From the NCBI GenBank assembly GCA_023525975.1, contig JAKNSE010000030.1, positions 124,001-188,000 on the forward strand: a stretch of DNA of 64,000 bases, given 5' to 3'. Shown piece by piece: positions 10,838 to 21,772 of this stretch. Within the stretch, counting starts at the first letter, position 1, and every line of letters begins with the position of its first letter. Below the pieces are notes generated by a model. It was given only the letters and a program-made list of their open reading frames with translations, ran no database searches and was not told the origin of the DNA. A program made the translations under genes and the position numbers. This stretch comes from Smallanthus sonchifolius (Eukaryota; Streptophyta; Magnoliopsida; Asterales; Asteraceae).

Positions 10838-12902
10838 TGTAACACCCCAATTTTCAAGAAAATATAAAGTACAAGAACTAGAATGCAAATTGTCCAAAGT
10901 CCAGGGATTGAAAATGCAAACAGTTGAAAGATGAAACGGTAGCGGACCGATAGCGGACTGCTACCGGGTGTATAATGGTCCGCTAGCCGCAAAAGGGCAC
11001 ATGTAACGAGTGGGTGATGCGTGGCAGCAGACTCACGCAAAACGAGGAAGTAGCGGACCGCTACTCAAGAGTAAGACGGTCCGCTACGGGGGCAGCTCGC
11101 TGAACAGCTGGCAGAAGGGCGGCAGCGGACCACTACCACCCTGCATAACGGTCCGCTATGGATGGCGAACTTAGCCTAAAAATAGGTGCATTATGTCGTT
11201 CATTTTGACACAACAAAAACACATAAACGTTCTTACACACAAGCACGCAGACCGAGGAAGGATTAGAGTGACGGTTAAGAGCGCGGCGGTTACGAGTGCA
11301 ATGCGTTCAAGTTACGAGCGACAATCCGGAGAGACGTTTAAGCGAGGAACGACCATATGAAACAACCCGAGGTTATAGTAAGTACACTGGGCACGTACCT
11401 TAGATAAACGATTATGTGATTTATGTGGTTAGGTGTTATATGTGGGACTATGGTACGAGGGAAATAAGGGATTAGTCTAAACACTAAACTGAAAAAATGG
11501 AGTACCTACGAGATATCAAAAAGGTGGTGGATACGCCGCTGGAACACCCTATATATAAACCTCTTTGATACCACGGGGAGAAACCATTACAAAGGTTTAG
11601 GGGTATAGAGTAAGAATAAATAGTTTGGCATGAGTGCATGCTAAATAAATATACATAATGGAAGGCTTAATTTCAAATAAAGGAGTATTCATGATATGTT
11701 AAAAGGGTGGTGGATACGCCGCTAGTACTTCTTATATATAAACTTATTTACTGTGTCATGTGGAAACTTTCGTGAAGAATTAGAGCAAGAGCTGGGTAAA
11801 AGCATAAATAAGTCATGCTATTAAATAAACGGGGAATAAATGGGAAGTTTAATTCTAAATAAAGGAGTATTCATGAGACGCTAAAGGGGTGGTGGGTACG
11901 CCGCTGGTATACATTATATATAAACTTCTTTAATGTAACATGGAGAAACTTTATGAGAAATTAGAGCAGGGATTGAATGAAAGAATGATGAGGGGGTCAT
12001 GCTATGCATGATACCCAATCATGCATTACGTGATGAATGTGAATATGTGAACGCATGATAATAAATCATGCAGTACGTGTTATGGGTGAATGTATGTTGG
12101 GGACGAGTCTAAACCCTAAAATTGAATAACGGAGTACACACGAAGTGTTAAAGGGGTGGTGGATACGCCACTGGTACATGCTATATATAAACCTCTTTAG
12201 TGTATCGTAGAGAAATTGTTACGAAGTTTTAAGGTGTGGATCGGTTGTGATTAAATCAAGCATAGACGTGCATGATAAATATGCATGGTATAAGCATATG
12301 CTTGATAAATTGGGAAGCGGTGAGTCAATGACACTCAAGGTCCCAATAGAAAATAAGGTGCCGAACCTACGGGGCGAAAGGGCCTTGTAAATGAATAACC
12401 TACGGGGTAATTGGAAAAAGGGTGCCGAGTCTATGGGACGGAAGGGCCCTGTGAATGAAATAAAAAAGGTGTCGAGCCTACGGGCGGAAGGGCCTTGTGA
12501 ATGGGAATGGAAAGGTGCCGAGCCTACGGGCGGAAGGGCCTAAATAAAAAGGTGTCGAGTCTATAGGCGGAATGGCCAAGTAAAGGTGCCGAGTCTATAA
12601 GGTGGAAGGGCCTAAGATTAATAATAAAATATAGAGACACATTGTACTTACTTAGCGTAAGCTAATATAAAAATGTTTTCCAAACACCGCAGGAAAAAGA
12701 CACGTGCAATGAGGTTTCCTGAGGATGTAGTCGTCAGAGTTGAAGAATCGTTATGTTATGTATAATGTAATATTGTATGTAAAGACAATGTTTATAATAA
12801 AATATATATGTGTCACCTGAGTGACAAAGTTTTGAAAAATATGGGACCATTTTTTGCGTATAAAACTCTGATAAAATAATAAAGAATAAGCATAGTGTTT
12901 CA
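10838..12902 (+). mobile_element. Solo gypsy-type LTR, TSD tttat
   Basis: It starts TGTAACACCCC at 10838 and ends GTTTCA at 12902 (2065 bp), with the 5-mer tttat on both sides (10833-10837 and 12903-12907). A cluster of TAGCGGACCGCTA-type dyads fills 10937-11160, just upstream of a TATA-like taaaaatagg. Repeats of 'ggtggtggatacgccgct' recur at about 250-bp spacing (11523, 11705, 11888, 12155). There is no internal region or second LTR, so it is the product of LTR-LTR recombination. Confidence 0.8.
12340..12612 (+). repeat. Tandem block within the solo LTR
   Basis: A unit of about 40-60 bp built on 'ggtgccgagcctacgggcgg' and 'aagggcc' repeats about six times with decay. It is the positional counterpart of the tandem blocks in the other gypsy LTRs of the window. 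Confidence 0.7.
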
Positions 12903-13244
12903 TTTATCCTCCCTGTCCACCACCATAACTTTCGTTGAATTGGTTGTTATGATCGTTCCAAGTACCATGCTCACTATTTTTACTTCTTCCTCTTCATAAT
13001 CATATTGGCCCCATTATCTTTGTTCTAATTGTTTATATCAAATTGGCCTCCGTCATAGTAATAAAGGGAAGCGCAATCTATCGGAGTTACATCGGAAATC
13101 ATCAACAGATCGGTGATACTAATTTGTTTAGATAATGATTGTTCTTCTAATTATTTATGACAAATATACTAAAATTTTTAACATTTTCGCATTGAAGTTA
13201 CCCAACTCCTTTTGCATTAAATATCGAAAATGCACAATAAAACA

Positions 13245-13640
13245 AACAAAAAGTTTACTTCAGTAAGAGAAAAGATTTGAATATCTCAAACAAATATTTT
13301 TTAATAAAGTTCGGGTATATATAGATATTACTATTTGCTCCTTAATTTTTATTTTGTTTCCTTTAATTTTGTAAATGAAGTTCTATATAAATATTTGTTA
13401 ATAATTCATTTTGTAACTTATATATACTTAAACAATTTTTAATTCAACTATCTAGTAAAATAAGAATCTATGAGCCACCGAGTTAGACCACAAAACAGAC
13501 TACGGTGAATTAAATTTGATTCCAAGCAAATTGTCATTTTTTAATACAAAGGCCGGAGTTAGTTCCCTCTTTCCTATTACTTTTTCGCAACCGCTTGGAA
13601 AATAAGGTCGTTTGTGGATGCAAATTTTATAAAGCAAATT
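13245..13640 (+). repeat. Second copy of duplicated region (esterase upstream DNA)
   Basis: Homologous to 9395-10135. It lacks the SINE: the site reads atatttgttaataattcatt without interruption (13391-13410). It lies 160-550 bp before the carboxylesterase start, so it probably includes promoter sequence of that gene. Confidence 0.85.
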
Positions 13641-13692
13641 GTTAATTGAGGTAGTTTTGACCAAGCACGTACAATGTATTTGAAAATAAGGT

Positions 13693-13703
13693 ATCTATTT
13701 AAA
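13693..13703 (+). promoter_or_regulatory. Candidate TATA box of the carboxylesterase
   Basis: ctatttaaac lies about 100 bp before the ATG at 13800, leaving room for a 5' leader of about 70 bases. It is the best TATA-like match in the 150 bp upstream; the assignment is positional inference. Confidence 0.4.
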
Positions 13704-13799
13704 CAAGTCGATGCTGTGAATTGATATACACCATCAAAAATATTCTCTCAGAAAACATACATACAGTTATTTTGAAACTTGTATTACCAACACATACAC

Positions 13800-14822
13800 A
13801 TGGATAAAAAGCCTGAAACCAATCCAATCCCACAAATTATCCGTGACATCCTTTTTATCGCTAACACCCTCATAGACGTTGGCCTTCGTACGGACGGCAC
13901 CATCGATAGACGCTTTCGTGACCTTGCGGACCCCAAGGTCCCTGCGAATTCAACACCAGTTGAAGGTGTCAAGTCTTATGATGTCACTACCAACCCCTGC
14001 TGGTTCCGTGTCTTCGTCCTTGATATGACCACGAAGAAGTTGCCAGTGATTGTGTACTATCATGGAGGCGGCTTTGCATATTATGGCCCTGACAGCGCGG
14101 CTTTTGATGGACTATGCCGCCGATTTGCCAGCATGCTTCCTGCCATTGTTGTTTCGGCTAGTTACCGCTTGATCCCAGAACACCGATATCCCACTCAGTA
14201 TGAAGATGGGTTTAACCTCCTCAAGTTTCTAGATGAAGACAAAAACCGCAACAAGTTGCCTAAGAACGCTGACCTGCAGAATTGTTTTGTGTTTGGAGAC
14301 AGTGCTGGGGGCAACCTCGCCCATCATGTTTGCATTAGAGCTGCCCAGTACAAATTTCAGCAGATCAAGGTAATTGGACTGGTGGCACTACAACCCTACT
14401 TTGGAGGACAGCAACGGGCAGCGTCGGAATTAGCTTCTGAAAATCGACTCGGGCTACACCTTAACCAGACGGATTTCTATTGGAATGTGTTCCAGCCACA
14501 CTCCACCGATGAAACTTGGGACAGAGACCATGAGGTGATTAATGTGAGCGGGCCAAGGGCGGCCGACATATCAGGGTTGGACTTTCCAGCAACATTAGTA
14601 GTGGTAGGTGGCCGTGATATCCTTGAGGACTGGCAAAGGAATTACTATGCATGGCTCAAGAATTCGGGAAAAGAGGCATACATGGAGGAGTATGAATACA
14701 CGTTTCATGGTTTCTACACATTTCCAGAACTTGCGGAAGCCAAACACCTTATATCTGTAGTCGTAAAGGACTTCGTTAACAAGCAGATGAACATGAACAC
14801 ACGTCCTCACAGCCGTCTTTGA
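13800..14822 (+). CDS. Carboxylesterase, CXE18-type alpha/beta hydrolase
   Basis: A 340-residue intronless protein of the plant carboxylesterase family (hormone-sensitive lipase group, related to GID1). It is expected to hydrolyse small esters in the cytosol; the substrate is not predictable. The oxyanion motif HGGGF is at 88-92, the nucleophile Ser168 lies in GDSAGG, and the acid and base are Asp273 (GGRDILEDWQ) and His303 (TFHGF). All three catalytic residues are present, which separates it from GID1 receptors, where the His is replaced. The start is the ATG at 13800, with G at +4; the seven in-frame codons before it begin at a TTG and are not a plausible eukaryotic start. Length fits the family. 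It resembles Arabidopsis probable carboxylesterase 18. It is the clearest intact host gene in the window, and its upstream region is duplicated at 9.4-10.1 kb. Confidence 0.93.
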   Translation: MDKKPETNPIPQIIRDILFIANTLIDVGLRTDGTIDRRFRDLADPKVPANSTPVEGVKSYDVTTNPCWFRVFVLDMTTKKLPVIVYYHGGGFAYYGPDSAAFDGLCRRFASMLPAIVVSASYRLIPEHRYPTQYEDGFNLLKFLDEDKNRNKLPKNADLQNCFVFGDSAGGNLAHHVCIRAAQYKFQQIKVIGLVALQPYFGGQQRAASELASENRLGLHLNQTDFYWNVFQPHSTDETWDRDHEVINVSGPRAADISGLDFPATLVVVGGRDILEDWQRNYYAWLKNSGKEAYMEEYEYTFHGFYTFPELAEAKHLISVVVKDFVNKQMNMNTRPHSRL

Positions 14823-15723
14823 GATTCTTTTATATTTTCAAATTTGTTTTTCATACAATTAACTACATATATGTAAACAAGAAAACGGTTTACCTTCCAA
14901 TATTTGTTGTAGCTAGCTTTGATTCAAATTAAAAGTGTTTTGTTTAGTTTATGATTTCCAATAATATAGAGAATGTTCGACTAAACTTGAGCTTGGATCT
15001 GGTTCGTAGTTTTATAACCCTAGATTGAAACGATGCGTTGATCGGAATCACCGCACCCCTTCATACGTAATAACAGTTTCCATCTTTTGGTTTTGACACT
15101 AAGACCCTTTGACTTAGAAACATTACATAATAAACTTAAACATAACATTACATTATTTACAGGACTACCCATTAACTTTATTTCAAACTCGGGTAAAAAA
15201 TTAGGGGGGAGGGGTGATGTTAGCCTCTTAATTGTTAGACCGAGTTTGAGTCGTCTTCTTTAATATCTTCATTCCTTTCTTCATCTTTATAACGAGCAAG
15301 TTGTTGAAGATTTTAACCTTAAACTTTGGTTTTCATATGTCTTCTGCATGGCATCTTGATTCAAATTTGATGTGTTACACTTCTTGAATCTATCTTTCCT
15401 TCTTTTCTGATGAATGTTATCTTCTTTGCCTTGATCATTACCTGCTGATCCCTTATAAATATTTTCTAAAAAAATTGTTTCTCCATTTTCTTTGTATCCC
15501 TTTTGTTTTTCAGTACATAAAACAAAGTGTTCTTTTCCTTCAAAGACGTACGCAGAGAAACACCATCATTGCAGAAGAATTACTATCAACACTAAGAAAA
15601 CAACATCGTAAATGGAGCCAACAACAATGACCTAACCGGTGACGAAATGGAACCAGCAGCGGTGTGAGCGGTTGCTGTGGTAAAAGGTGCATCTCCAAAT
15701 AACCCATGTGGATCTGACCAGCG
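14823..15723. other. 3' flank of the carboxylesterase, no other gene seen
   Basis: Contains the presumed 3' untranslated region followed by ordinary intergenic DNA. No open frame with a recognisable domain and no transposon terminus until the MULE-like element. Confidence 0.45.
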
Positions 15724-15887
15724 TAACTATCACACGTTTTTTTTTGACAAAATATGAATTTTTTGGCTTTTCAAAGTGTAAATATGTGTAGGTCGAAATG
15801 TAACTTAATTTATGTGTTCCGCACATACTAGTAGCGGAAGTGGGGTGAGTCATCATGTCTTCCGACATTGGCAGCAGCGGAACTAAG

Positions 15888-16102
15888 TATTAAAGAACCG
15901 ATTATCAATCAACAGATGTCAACCAAATAATCTCATCTATAATTAGTTGGTGTATATTTAGAATATATTAAAGGCTGTTGTAAAGTTGCTATATAGGTCT
16001 CCTGCAATCACTCCATTTCCTTGTAATATTTTGGCTTTATATTAGCCACCAATTCTATAGCAAAAGCATCGATCATTATACCATATTGCCAAAGCTTCTA
16101 TA
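15888..16102 (+). repeat. 5' LTR of the TA...TA copia element
   Basis: Begins TATTAAAGAACC right after the ctaag duplication and ends GCTTCTATA directly before the primer-binding site. It contains a TATA-like 'tatatagg' and 'ggctttatattagcc'. Confidence 0.93.
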
Positions 16103-16114
16103 TGGTATCAGAGC
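16103..16114 (+). other. Primer-binding site (initiator tRNA-Met)
   Basis: TGGTATCAGAGC abuts the 5' LTR. It is complementary to the 3' end of plant initiator tRNA-Met and is the usual copia primer site. It independently fixes the LTR end at TATA. Confidence 0.93.
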
Positions 16115-16189
16115 GACATACGCTCCTCTGAGCTGATCCGTCATCTTTATCGTTCATACTCATCTTTAACCCTTTTTCAATTAATCTCC

Positions 16190-19100
16190 ATGGCTGCAAC
16201 AGCCTCTCACATCGTTCAGATCACGGCAAAAACGCATTTTCCAATCAAGCTCACATCTTCTAACTTCTCGGTATGGCGCAAACAGGTACTATCCACCCTG
16301 ATTGGGTTGGATCTTGATAAATTCATTGACGGCTCCGCCACACCTCAGTCACAGTACATCATCGAAAAAGAACAGAAGAAACTGAACCCGGAATAGACCG
16401 CATGGTACCGTCAAGACCAAATCATTATAAGTGCCATCCTCGGAAGTTGCTCGGATATGATTCAACCTCTCCTCTCATCGGCAGTGACTGCTCGTGAGGC
16501 CTGGACTCGCCTCGTTACCAGCTATGCAAACACCTCTCGTTCAAGAATAATTTCCCTAAAATCCAAACTCTCCAAAAATCCCAAAGGAAGCAGACTTGTT
16601 GCAGAATTCCTACATGAAATGAAAGCAATTGCGGACGAGTTAGCCCTTGTTCAAAGTCCCGTTAATGATGAAGATCTTATGGTCCACATTCTTGGACAAC
16701 TTGGTGATGAGTACATCATGATTACAAGCGCAATCAAAGTCCGTGAAACACCCTTGTCATTCTCCGAACTGTTTGATAAGTTAGTCGATTTTGAGCAATG
16801 CTTAAAGGAGACCAAACCACTCACTCCAGTTCTTGCCACTTCAAACAACACGCACCACCAATCAACCCGTTCTATGTTTCGGCCTTCCACCGACAACACC
16901 CATCGGGCTGGTCGCTACCCATCAAGACAGACCCGCTCGTCTTGGCAAGCCTCACAAAGTAATGGCGGTCATTTCTCTCGCAACACTGTCTACTGCCAAT
17001 TTTGTAATATTATCGGTCATGAAACCAAGGAATGCCGCAAGCTTGCTCGTTTTCTCAAAGAGCACAATGTGACAGTTACAACACCTCCAATGGTGAATAC
17101 TACAACACCTCGCACCATGCCATCAACACAACCATGGATGTTTGATAGTGGTGCTTCTCACCACATCACCTCGGATCGATCCTCTCTCAATTCGCTCTCC
17201 GATTACGGGGGTCCGGATGAGATCATTCTTGGCAATGGTAATAGTCTACCCATATCCTACACTGGTAACACACATATTTCCACCACCTCTGGTTCCTTGC
17301 TTCTTAATAATGTTTTGTGTGTCCCAAATATTCGTAATAATCTTATTTCCGTTGCAAAACTCTGCAAAACTAACCATGTCTCAGTTGAATTCTTCCCTTT
17401 TCACTTTTTTATCAAGGACCTTCGCACGGGGGCGCCACTAATGCGGGGGAGAACATCCATGATGTCTATTATAGCAATGTTCGACCTTCACGACAACTCA
17501 ACTCCATTATCAAAGACTCATTTCTCCATTGACCCCACAAGTTTGGACATCCATCAATTAAAATTTTTGGTTTGTCTAATTAAGCATCTAGGCATTAGTT
17601 CAAAAACTATGTCAAACTATCGTGATCATTGTGATTCTTGTATTATTAATAAAAGTCATAAGTTGCCCTTTGGCACCAACTCTTTTACCGCCACAAAACC
17701 ATTACAACTTATTTATTCGGATATTTGGGGTCCTGTTCAAAAATCTGTGGATGGTTTTATTTATTATGTTATCTTTGTTGATTTTTATTCAAAATACATT
17801 TGGCTATATCCCATGAAACACAAATCCGATGTATCACATATTTTTCCTCAATTCAAATCGTTGGTGGAAAACTATTTTCAAAGTCCTTTGATTTCTTTGT
17901 TCACAGACAACGGGGGCGAATATCAAGGCCTCCTTCCATATCTTAAGTCAATGGGCATCTCCCATTTCACCACCCCCCTCATACACCCGAGCAAAATGGA
18001 ATCGCCGAACGACATCACCGGCATGTGGTAGAAACCGGTCTAGCTCTACTTCACCATGCCGGACTTCCCCTTCATTTTTGGTCACACGCCTTCCAAACGG
18101 CAGTATACCTTATTAACCGACTTCCTACACTGATCCTTAAATCCAAATCCCCCTTTGAAGTCATCCATGGTAAATCTCCTAATTACACCACACTCAAGCC
18201 CTTTGGTTGCCTTTGCTACCCGTGGCTACGTCCATACTCTAGCTCCAAACTACATCCGAGGTCTACCAAATGCCTATTTGTCAGTTACTCTTCGTCCAAA
18301 TCCGCCTACAAGTGCTTTTATCCACAAACAAAACGCCTATTCCACTCTAGGCACATTCAATTCGTTGAAAATGTTTTTCCCTATAAAACAACATGTCAAC
18401 CTTATCCTCTCTTCCCACTCCAAATACCTTTCTTAATCAGCCGACACCTACTATTTCTCCTACTCCCATGCAACCTCACATTTCCATTTCTCCTCCTGCT
18501 ATGCAAAATCCAAACTCCACTATGTAATCAGCCTCTACCCCACCTACCTCCCCCATACCCACTTCACCTACTTTTCCCCACATACCTACTGCCTCAACAC
18601 CACCCTCTACTCCCTCGCCAACCTCACCGTCCCAATCCACTCCTATTACCTCCTCGTCACCATCACCCACAGTACAGACCCAACCCACCTCCCCTTTGCC
18701 CGCCCCGACTTCCAATACTCCATCTTCATCACCCTCCCCACCTCCACACACTCGCAAACCCAACACCGGTTATTTCAATTCTTCCTTTGTCAACACCTCA
18801 ACTTTGTATCCTCTTCCCCCCACTCTAGAACCCACCACACATACTCAAGCCCTTAAAGACACAAAGTGGCGGAATGCGATGTATAGTGAATTTAATTCTC
18901 TACTTCAAAACGGGACTTGGGAAATCGTGCCTCCCACGTCTCAAACACCGATTGGTTGTAAGTGGATTTTCCGTATCAAACGAAAACCCGACGGCTCCAT
19001 AGATAAATACAAGGCTCGCCTTGTTGCTAAAGGTTTTCTACAACAATACGGTAAGGATTATTTTGATACTTTCAGTCCCGTAGCAAAACCGGTCACTATA

Positions 19101-20411
19101 CGCATCATTTTATCTATAGCTCTTTCAAAGAATTGGCTGTTACGTCAACTTGACATCAATAATGCCTTTCTTCAAGGTACATTACAAGAAGAAATTTATA
19201 TGGTGCAACCGCCAGGATATATCCATCCGCAATATCCGAACCACATTTGCAAGCTTCGCAAGTCTCTTTACGGGCTAAAGCAAGCCCCACGTGCTTGGTA
19301 TATTGAGCTCACTAGCTTCCTTCTTCAATTTGGTTTTACAAAGTCCTTGTCGGATGCTTCTTTATTTATTTATCAACATGATGGGATTACATGTTACTTC
19401 ATGGTTTATGTTGATGATATAGTACTTACCGGCAACAACAACTCTTTCTTGACCAAATTTATTGATGCGTTGGCTAAGCGGTTTTCAGTAAAAGACCTTG
19501 GAAATCTCCACCATTTTCTGGGTATTGAGGTAATTCCAACACAATCCGGTCTGTTTCTCACTCAACACAAATATATACAGGACTTGCTTTCTCAATTCAA
19601 TATGGTTGGTGCTAAAGATGTGACTACACCCCTCAGTTCATCTGATATACTTCATCCTCATGATGGTTCACCCTCTGTTGACCCGACTCCATACCGCAAA
19701 ATTGTTGGATCATTACAATATCTTGCCTTTACAAGGCCGGATGTCTCTTTTGCTGTTAATAAGTTGTCCCAATTCATGCACTCACCTTCTCAAAAGCATT
19801 GGCAAGCCTTGAAGCAAGTGTTGCGCTATCTAAAGGGCACAATTCATCACGGACTATACTTAAAAAGGAGCTCTCCACTCAATCCTCGTGCCTTCTCGGA
19901 CTTGGATTGGGGTGGCGTCTCCGACGGGGGTCGATCCACTACAGCTTATGTCATATATCTTGGCCCGAATATTATCTCATGGCGTTCTGCTCGTCAAAAA
20001 TCTGTTTCTCGTTCTTCAACTGAAGCCGAATACAAAGCTTTAGCAAATGCCGCGGCTGAATTAACTTGGGTTCAAAACCTCTTACAAGAACTTGCGGTTA
20101 CCGTCCCCACTAGGCCAACATTATATTGTGATAACACCGGGGCAACTTACCTATGTGCAAACCCAGTTTAACATTCCCGCATGAAACATGTGGCTTTGGA
20201 TTACCACTTCGTACGAGAAAAGGTGGCAAATGGCTCATTGCAAGTTCTTCACATAAGCTCCAAAGATCAACTGGCGGACGTTTTAACCAAACCATTGTCT
20301 CGGTGTCCTTTTCTTGACATTCGATCCAAGATCGGAGTCTCCGATGGATCCTCCATCTTGCGGGGGCGTATTAAGGAACCGATTATCAATCAACAGATGT
20401 CAACCAAATAA
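16190..20411 (+). pseudogene. Copia gag-pol polyprotein, broken
   Basis: Order is gag, protease, integrase, reverse transcriptase, RNase H, typical of Ty1/copia. Seen: zinc knuckle CQFCNIIGHETKEC, protease WMFDSGASHH (17143 on), integrase YSDIWGP and FTDNGGEY, then EQNGIAER in another frame, reverse transcriptase YVDDIVLTG (19407 on), RNase H SSTEAEYKAL and KHVALDYHFVREK. Breaks: TAG at 16394-16396; a likely indel near 17540-17585 in the pre-integrase region; loss of one C in the C-run at about 17973-17978; a frame change near 18420-18435; a TAA near 18525; a TAA at 20169-20171. The proline/serine-rich stretch 18430-18760 links integrase to reverse transcriptase. This copy cannot make a functional polyprotein, although its LTRs are nearly identical. 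Confidence 0.92.
20360..20368 (+). other. Polypurine tract of the copia element
   Basis: gcgggggcg lies directly before the 3' LTR start TATTAAGG, which places the LTR boundary independently of the target-site duplication. Confidence 0.8.
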
Positions 20412-20583
20412 TCTCATCTATAATTAGTTGGTGTATATTTAGAATATATTAAAGGCTGTTGTAAAGTTGCTATATAGGTCTCCTGCAATCACTCCATTTC
20501 CTTGTAATATTTTGGCTTTATATTAGCCACCAATTCTATAGCAAAAGCATCAATCATTATACCATATTGCCAAAGCTTCTATA
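20369..20583 (+). repeat. 3' LTR of the TA...TA copia element
   Basis: 215 bp, identical to the 5' LTR except for two substitutions. Followed by the ctaag duplication. Confidence 0.93.
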
Positions 20584-20905
20584 CTAAGCATCCGACATTG
20601 GCATGAGCGGAAGTTGACATCCGCCAATATTGGCAGTAAACTGCAATTTACTGTTTGGTACTGTAGCATCAAGGGAGTTCTACTGCTAGTAGCGGAAGTG
20701 ATATTGGAATTAACGAGCTAACCCCGTCTAAGGGTGTCGACTTCCGCTCCTGCCAATGACGAAAGACATGATGACTCACCCCACTTCCGCTACTAGTACC
20801 GGCAGAACACAAATTCAGCTATATTTCTACGCTACACATATTTACACTTTGAAAACGGAAAAAAATTCATATTTTGTGAAAAAAAAAATTAACTCTAACT
20901 ATCAC

Positions 20906-21334
20906 CTAGTGAGACTGCTAGTTCTTTTAACGATTTTGGACCTCAACAACAAGGTCTTAGTTCTAGTAATATTTTATATGGAAATCCAAAGCAAATAATT
21001 TTGGGCCTGTATTTGCTCAATGGCTCCGTTGAGGAAAACTATTGCGGGTCCATTTTCTGGTTGTGTAGCATCCAAATCCTTCTGGGGGTGTGTTCGAAAT
21101 TGTATTCATGGATAGGAGATTTTGGTCATTTGGTGTTATCACTCATATCACGTTTGACGAGGCACTCATACAAGATCCTATCCTTGAAGGGGGGTCGCCA
21201 CACTTGAGATTCCTGTAGCTGGAAATGCGAATCACGTCATTGGAAAAATGTATTTAACATGTTTATATGTTGGGACTCTTATCCAAAATCTTCCACAACA
21301 TAACTTCGATCAAAATCTTAACTATTTTAGAGTA
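20906..21334. other. Intergenic, includes a segment paralogous to 25.1 kb
   Basis: No gene seen. The stretch 21241-21331 aligns with 25106-25236 ('taacatgtttatatg', then 'cttttatccaaaa...cttccacaa-ttaacttc', 'taactattta'), so these are copies of one older segment. Confidence 0.5.
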
Positions 21335-21756
21335 CTAGCTTAGACCCCGTATATTACACACGGACGAAAAATATCAATACGTAAATTTCTTAAATTTTAT
21401 TTATTTATTTTACAAGTGTAAAAATGTATTACTGTATACTAATGATATAAAACAAATTCAAAATATGTAAAAAAATAATATATAATTGAGTTTCGAAAAT
21501 ACGTCAATTACTATTTAATGTAATTTGACTTTCATTTACTATTTGCCTGAAAATAAAAATAACATAATAAGATTTCAAAGTTTTTTTTATAATAAAGAAT
21601 ATTTTAAAATAAATGTGTTTTATTATTATAATTAGTAATTTATTAAAAGATATGTGTGCATATTTAATAAGAGAGAGAGACGGGAAAAGAATGATGACAT
21701 TGAATATGGTGACGACACGTGTCATACAAAAACCTTTATTTATTATATAGTATAGA
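21335..21756 (-). mobile_element. Short non-autonomous Helitron
   Basis: On the minus strand it begins TCTATACTATATAATAAA at 21756 and ends CTAG at 21335. A GC-rich hairpin (CCGTGTGTAATATACGG) lies about 8 bases before the CTAG end. It sits between a minus-strand A and T, the standard Helitron insertion site, without a target-site duplication. At 422 bp it has no Rep/helicase gene. The body is AT-rich. Confidence 0.8.
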
Positions 21757-21772
21757 TGAGACACAAAATAAA

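Larger units (their letters stand above)
10470..13060 (-). pseudogene. Gypsy gag relic split by a solo LTR
   Basis: On the minus strand a Gly/Asn-rich reading frame runs from about 13000 to 12903 (contains NNQFNESYGGGQGG) and resumes in the same frame at 10837 (contains NGYPPVNNNYNSG, then ARNPSPIV). The PSPIV-type segment suggests an Athila/Tat-type gag, but the rest is eroded by stops, including one at the junction. The solo LTR at 10838-12902 interrupts it with a 5-bp target-site duplication. Assignment to gag is by resemblance only. Confidence 0.55.
15888..20583 (+). mobile_element. Full-length copia element with TA...TA LTR ends
   Basis: Two 215-bp LTRs (15888-16102 and 20369-20583) enclose a primer-binding site, a gag-pol region and a polypurine tract. 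The 5-mer ctaag flanks the element at 15883-15887 and 20584-20588. The LTRs run TATTAA...TTCTATA, not TG...CA. They differ at two positions (aaag/aagg near the start; atcg/atca near the end), so the insertion looks recent. It landed inside the MULE-like element. Confidence 0.93.
15734..20895. mobile_element. MULE-like inverted-repeat element with 10-bp TSD
   Basis: Arms of about 150 bp at 15734-15882 and 20745-20895 are inverted copies of each other; shared words include 'acaaaatatgaattttt', 'caaagtgtaaatatgtgtag' and 'actagtagcggaagtggggt'. The outer edges are flanked by the direct repeat taactatcac at 15724-15733 and 20896-20905. Long terminal inverted repeats with a 9-11 bp duplication point to a non-autonomous Mutator-like element. 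Without the copia insertion it would be about 460 bp. The words GGCAG-AGCGGAA recur in its core. The outermost few bases of the arms differ, so the exact ends are uncertain. Confidence 0.75.

Noticed and set aside
13779..13799. N-terminal extension of the carboxylesterase by seven residues
   Set aside because: The codon at 13779 is TTG; the first ATG is at 13800 and matches the usual length of the family.
18476..18766. Gly/Val/Glu-rich minus-strand frame
   Set aside because: It is the shadow of the Pro/Ser-rich linker of the copia polyprotein on the plus strand.
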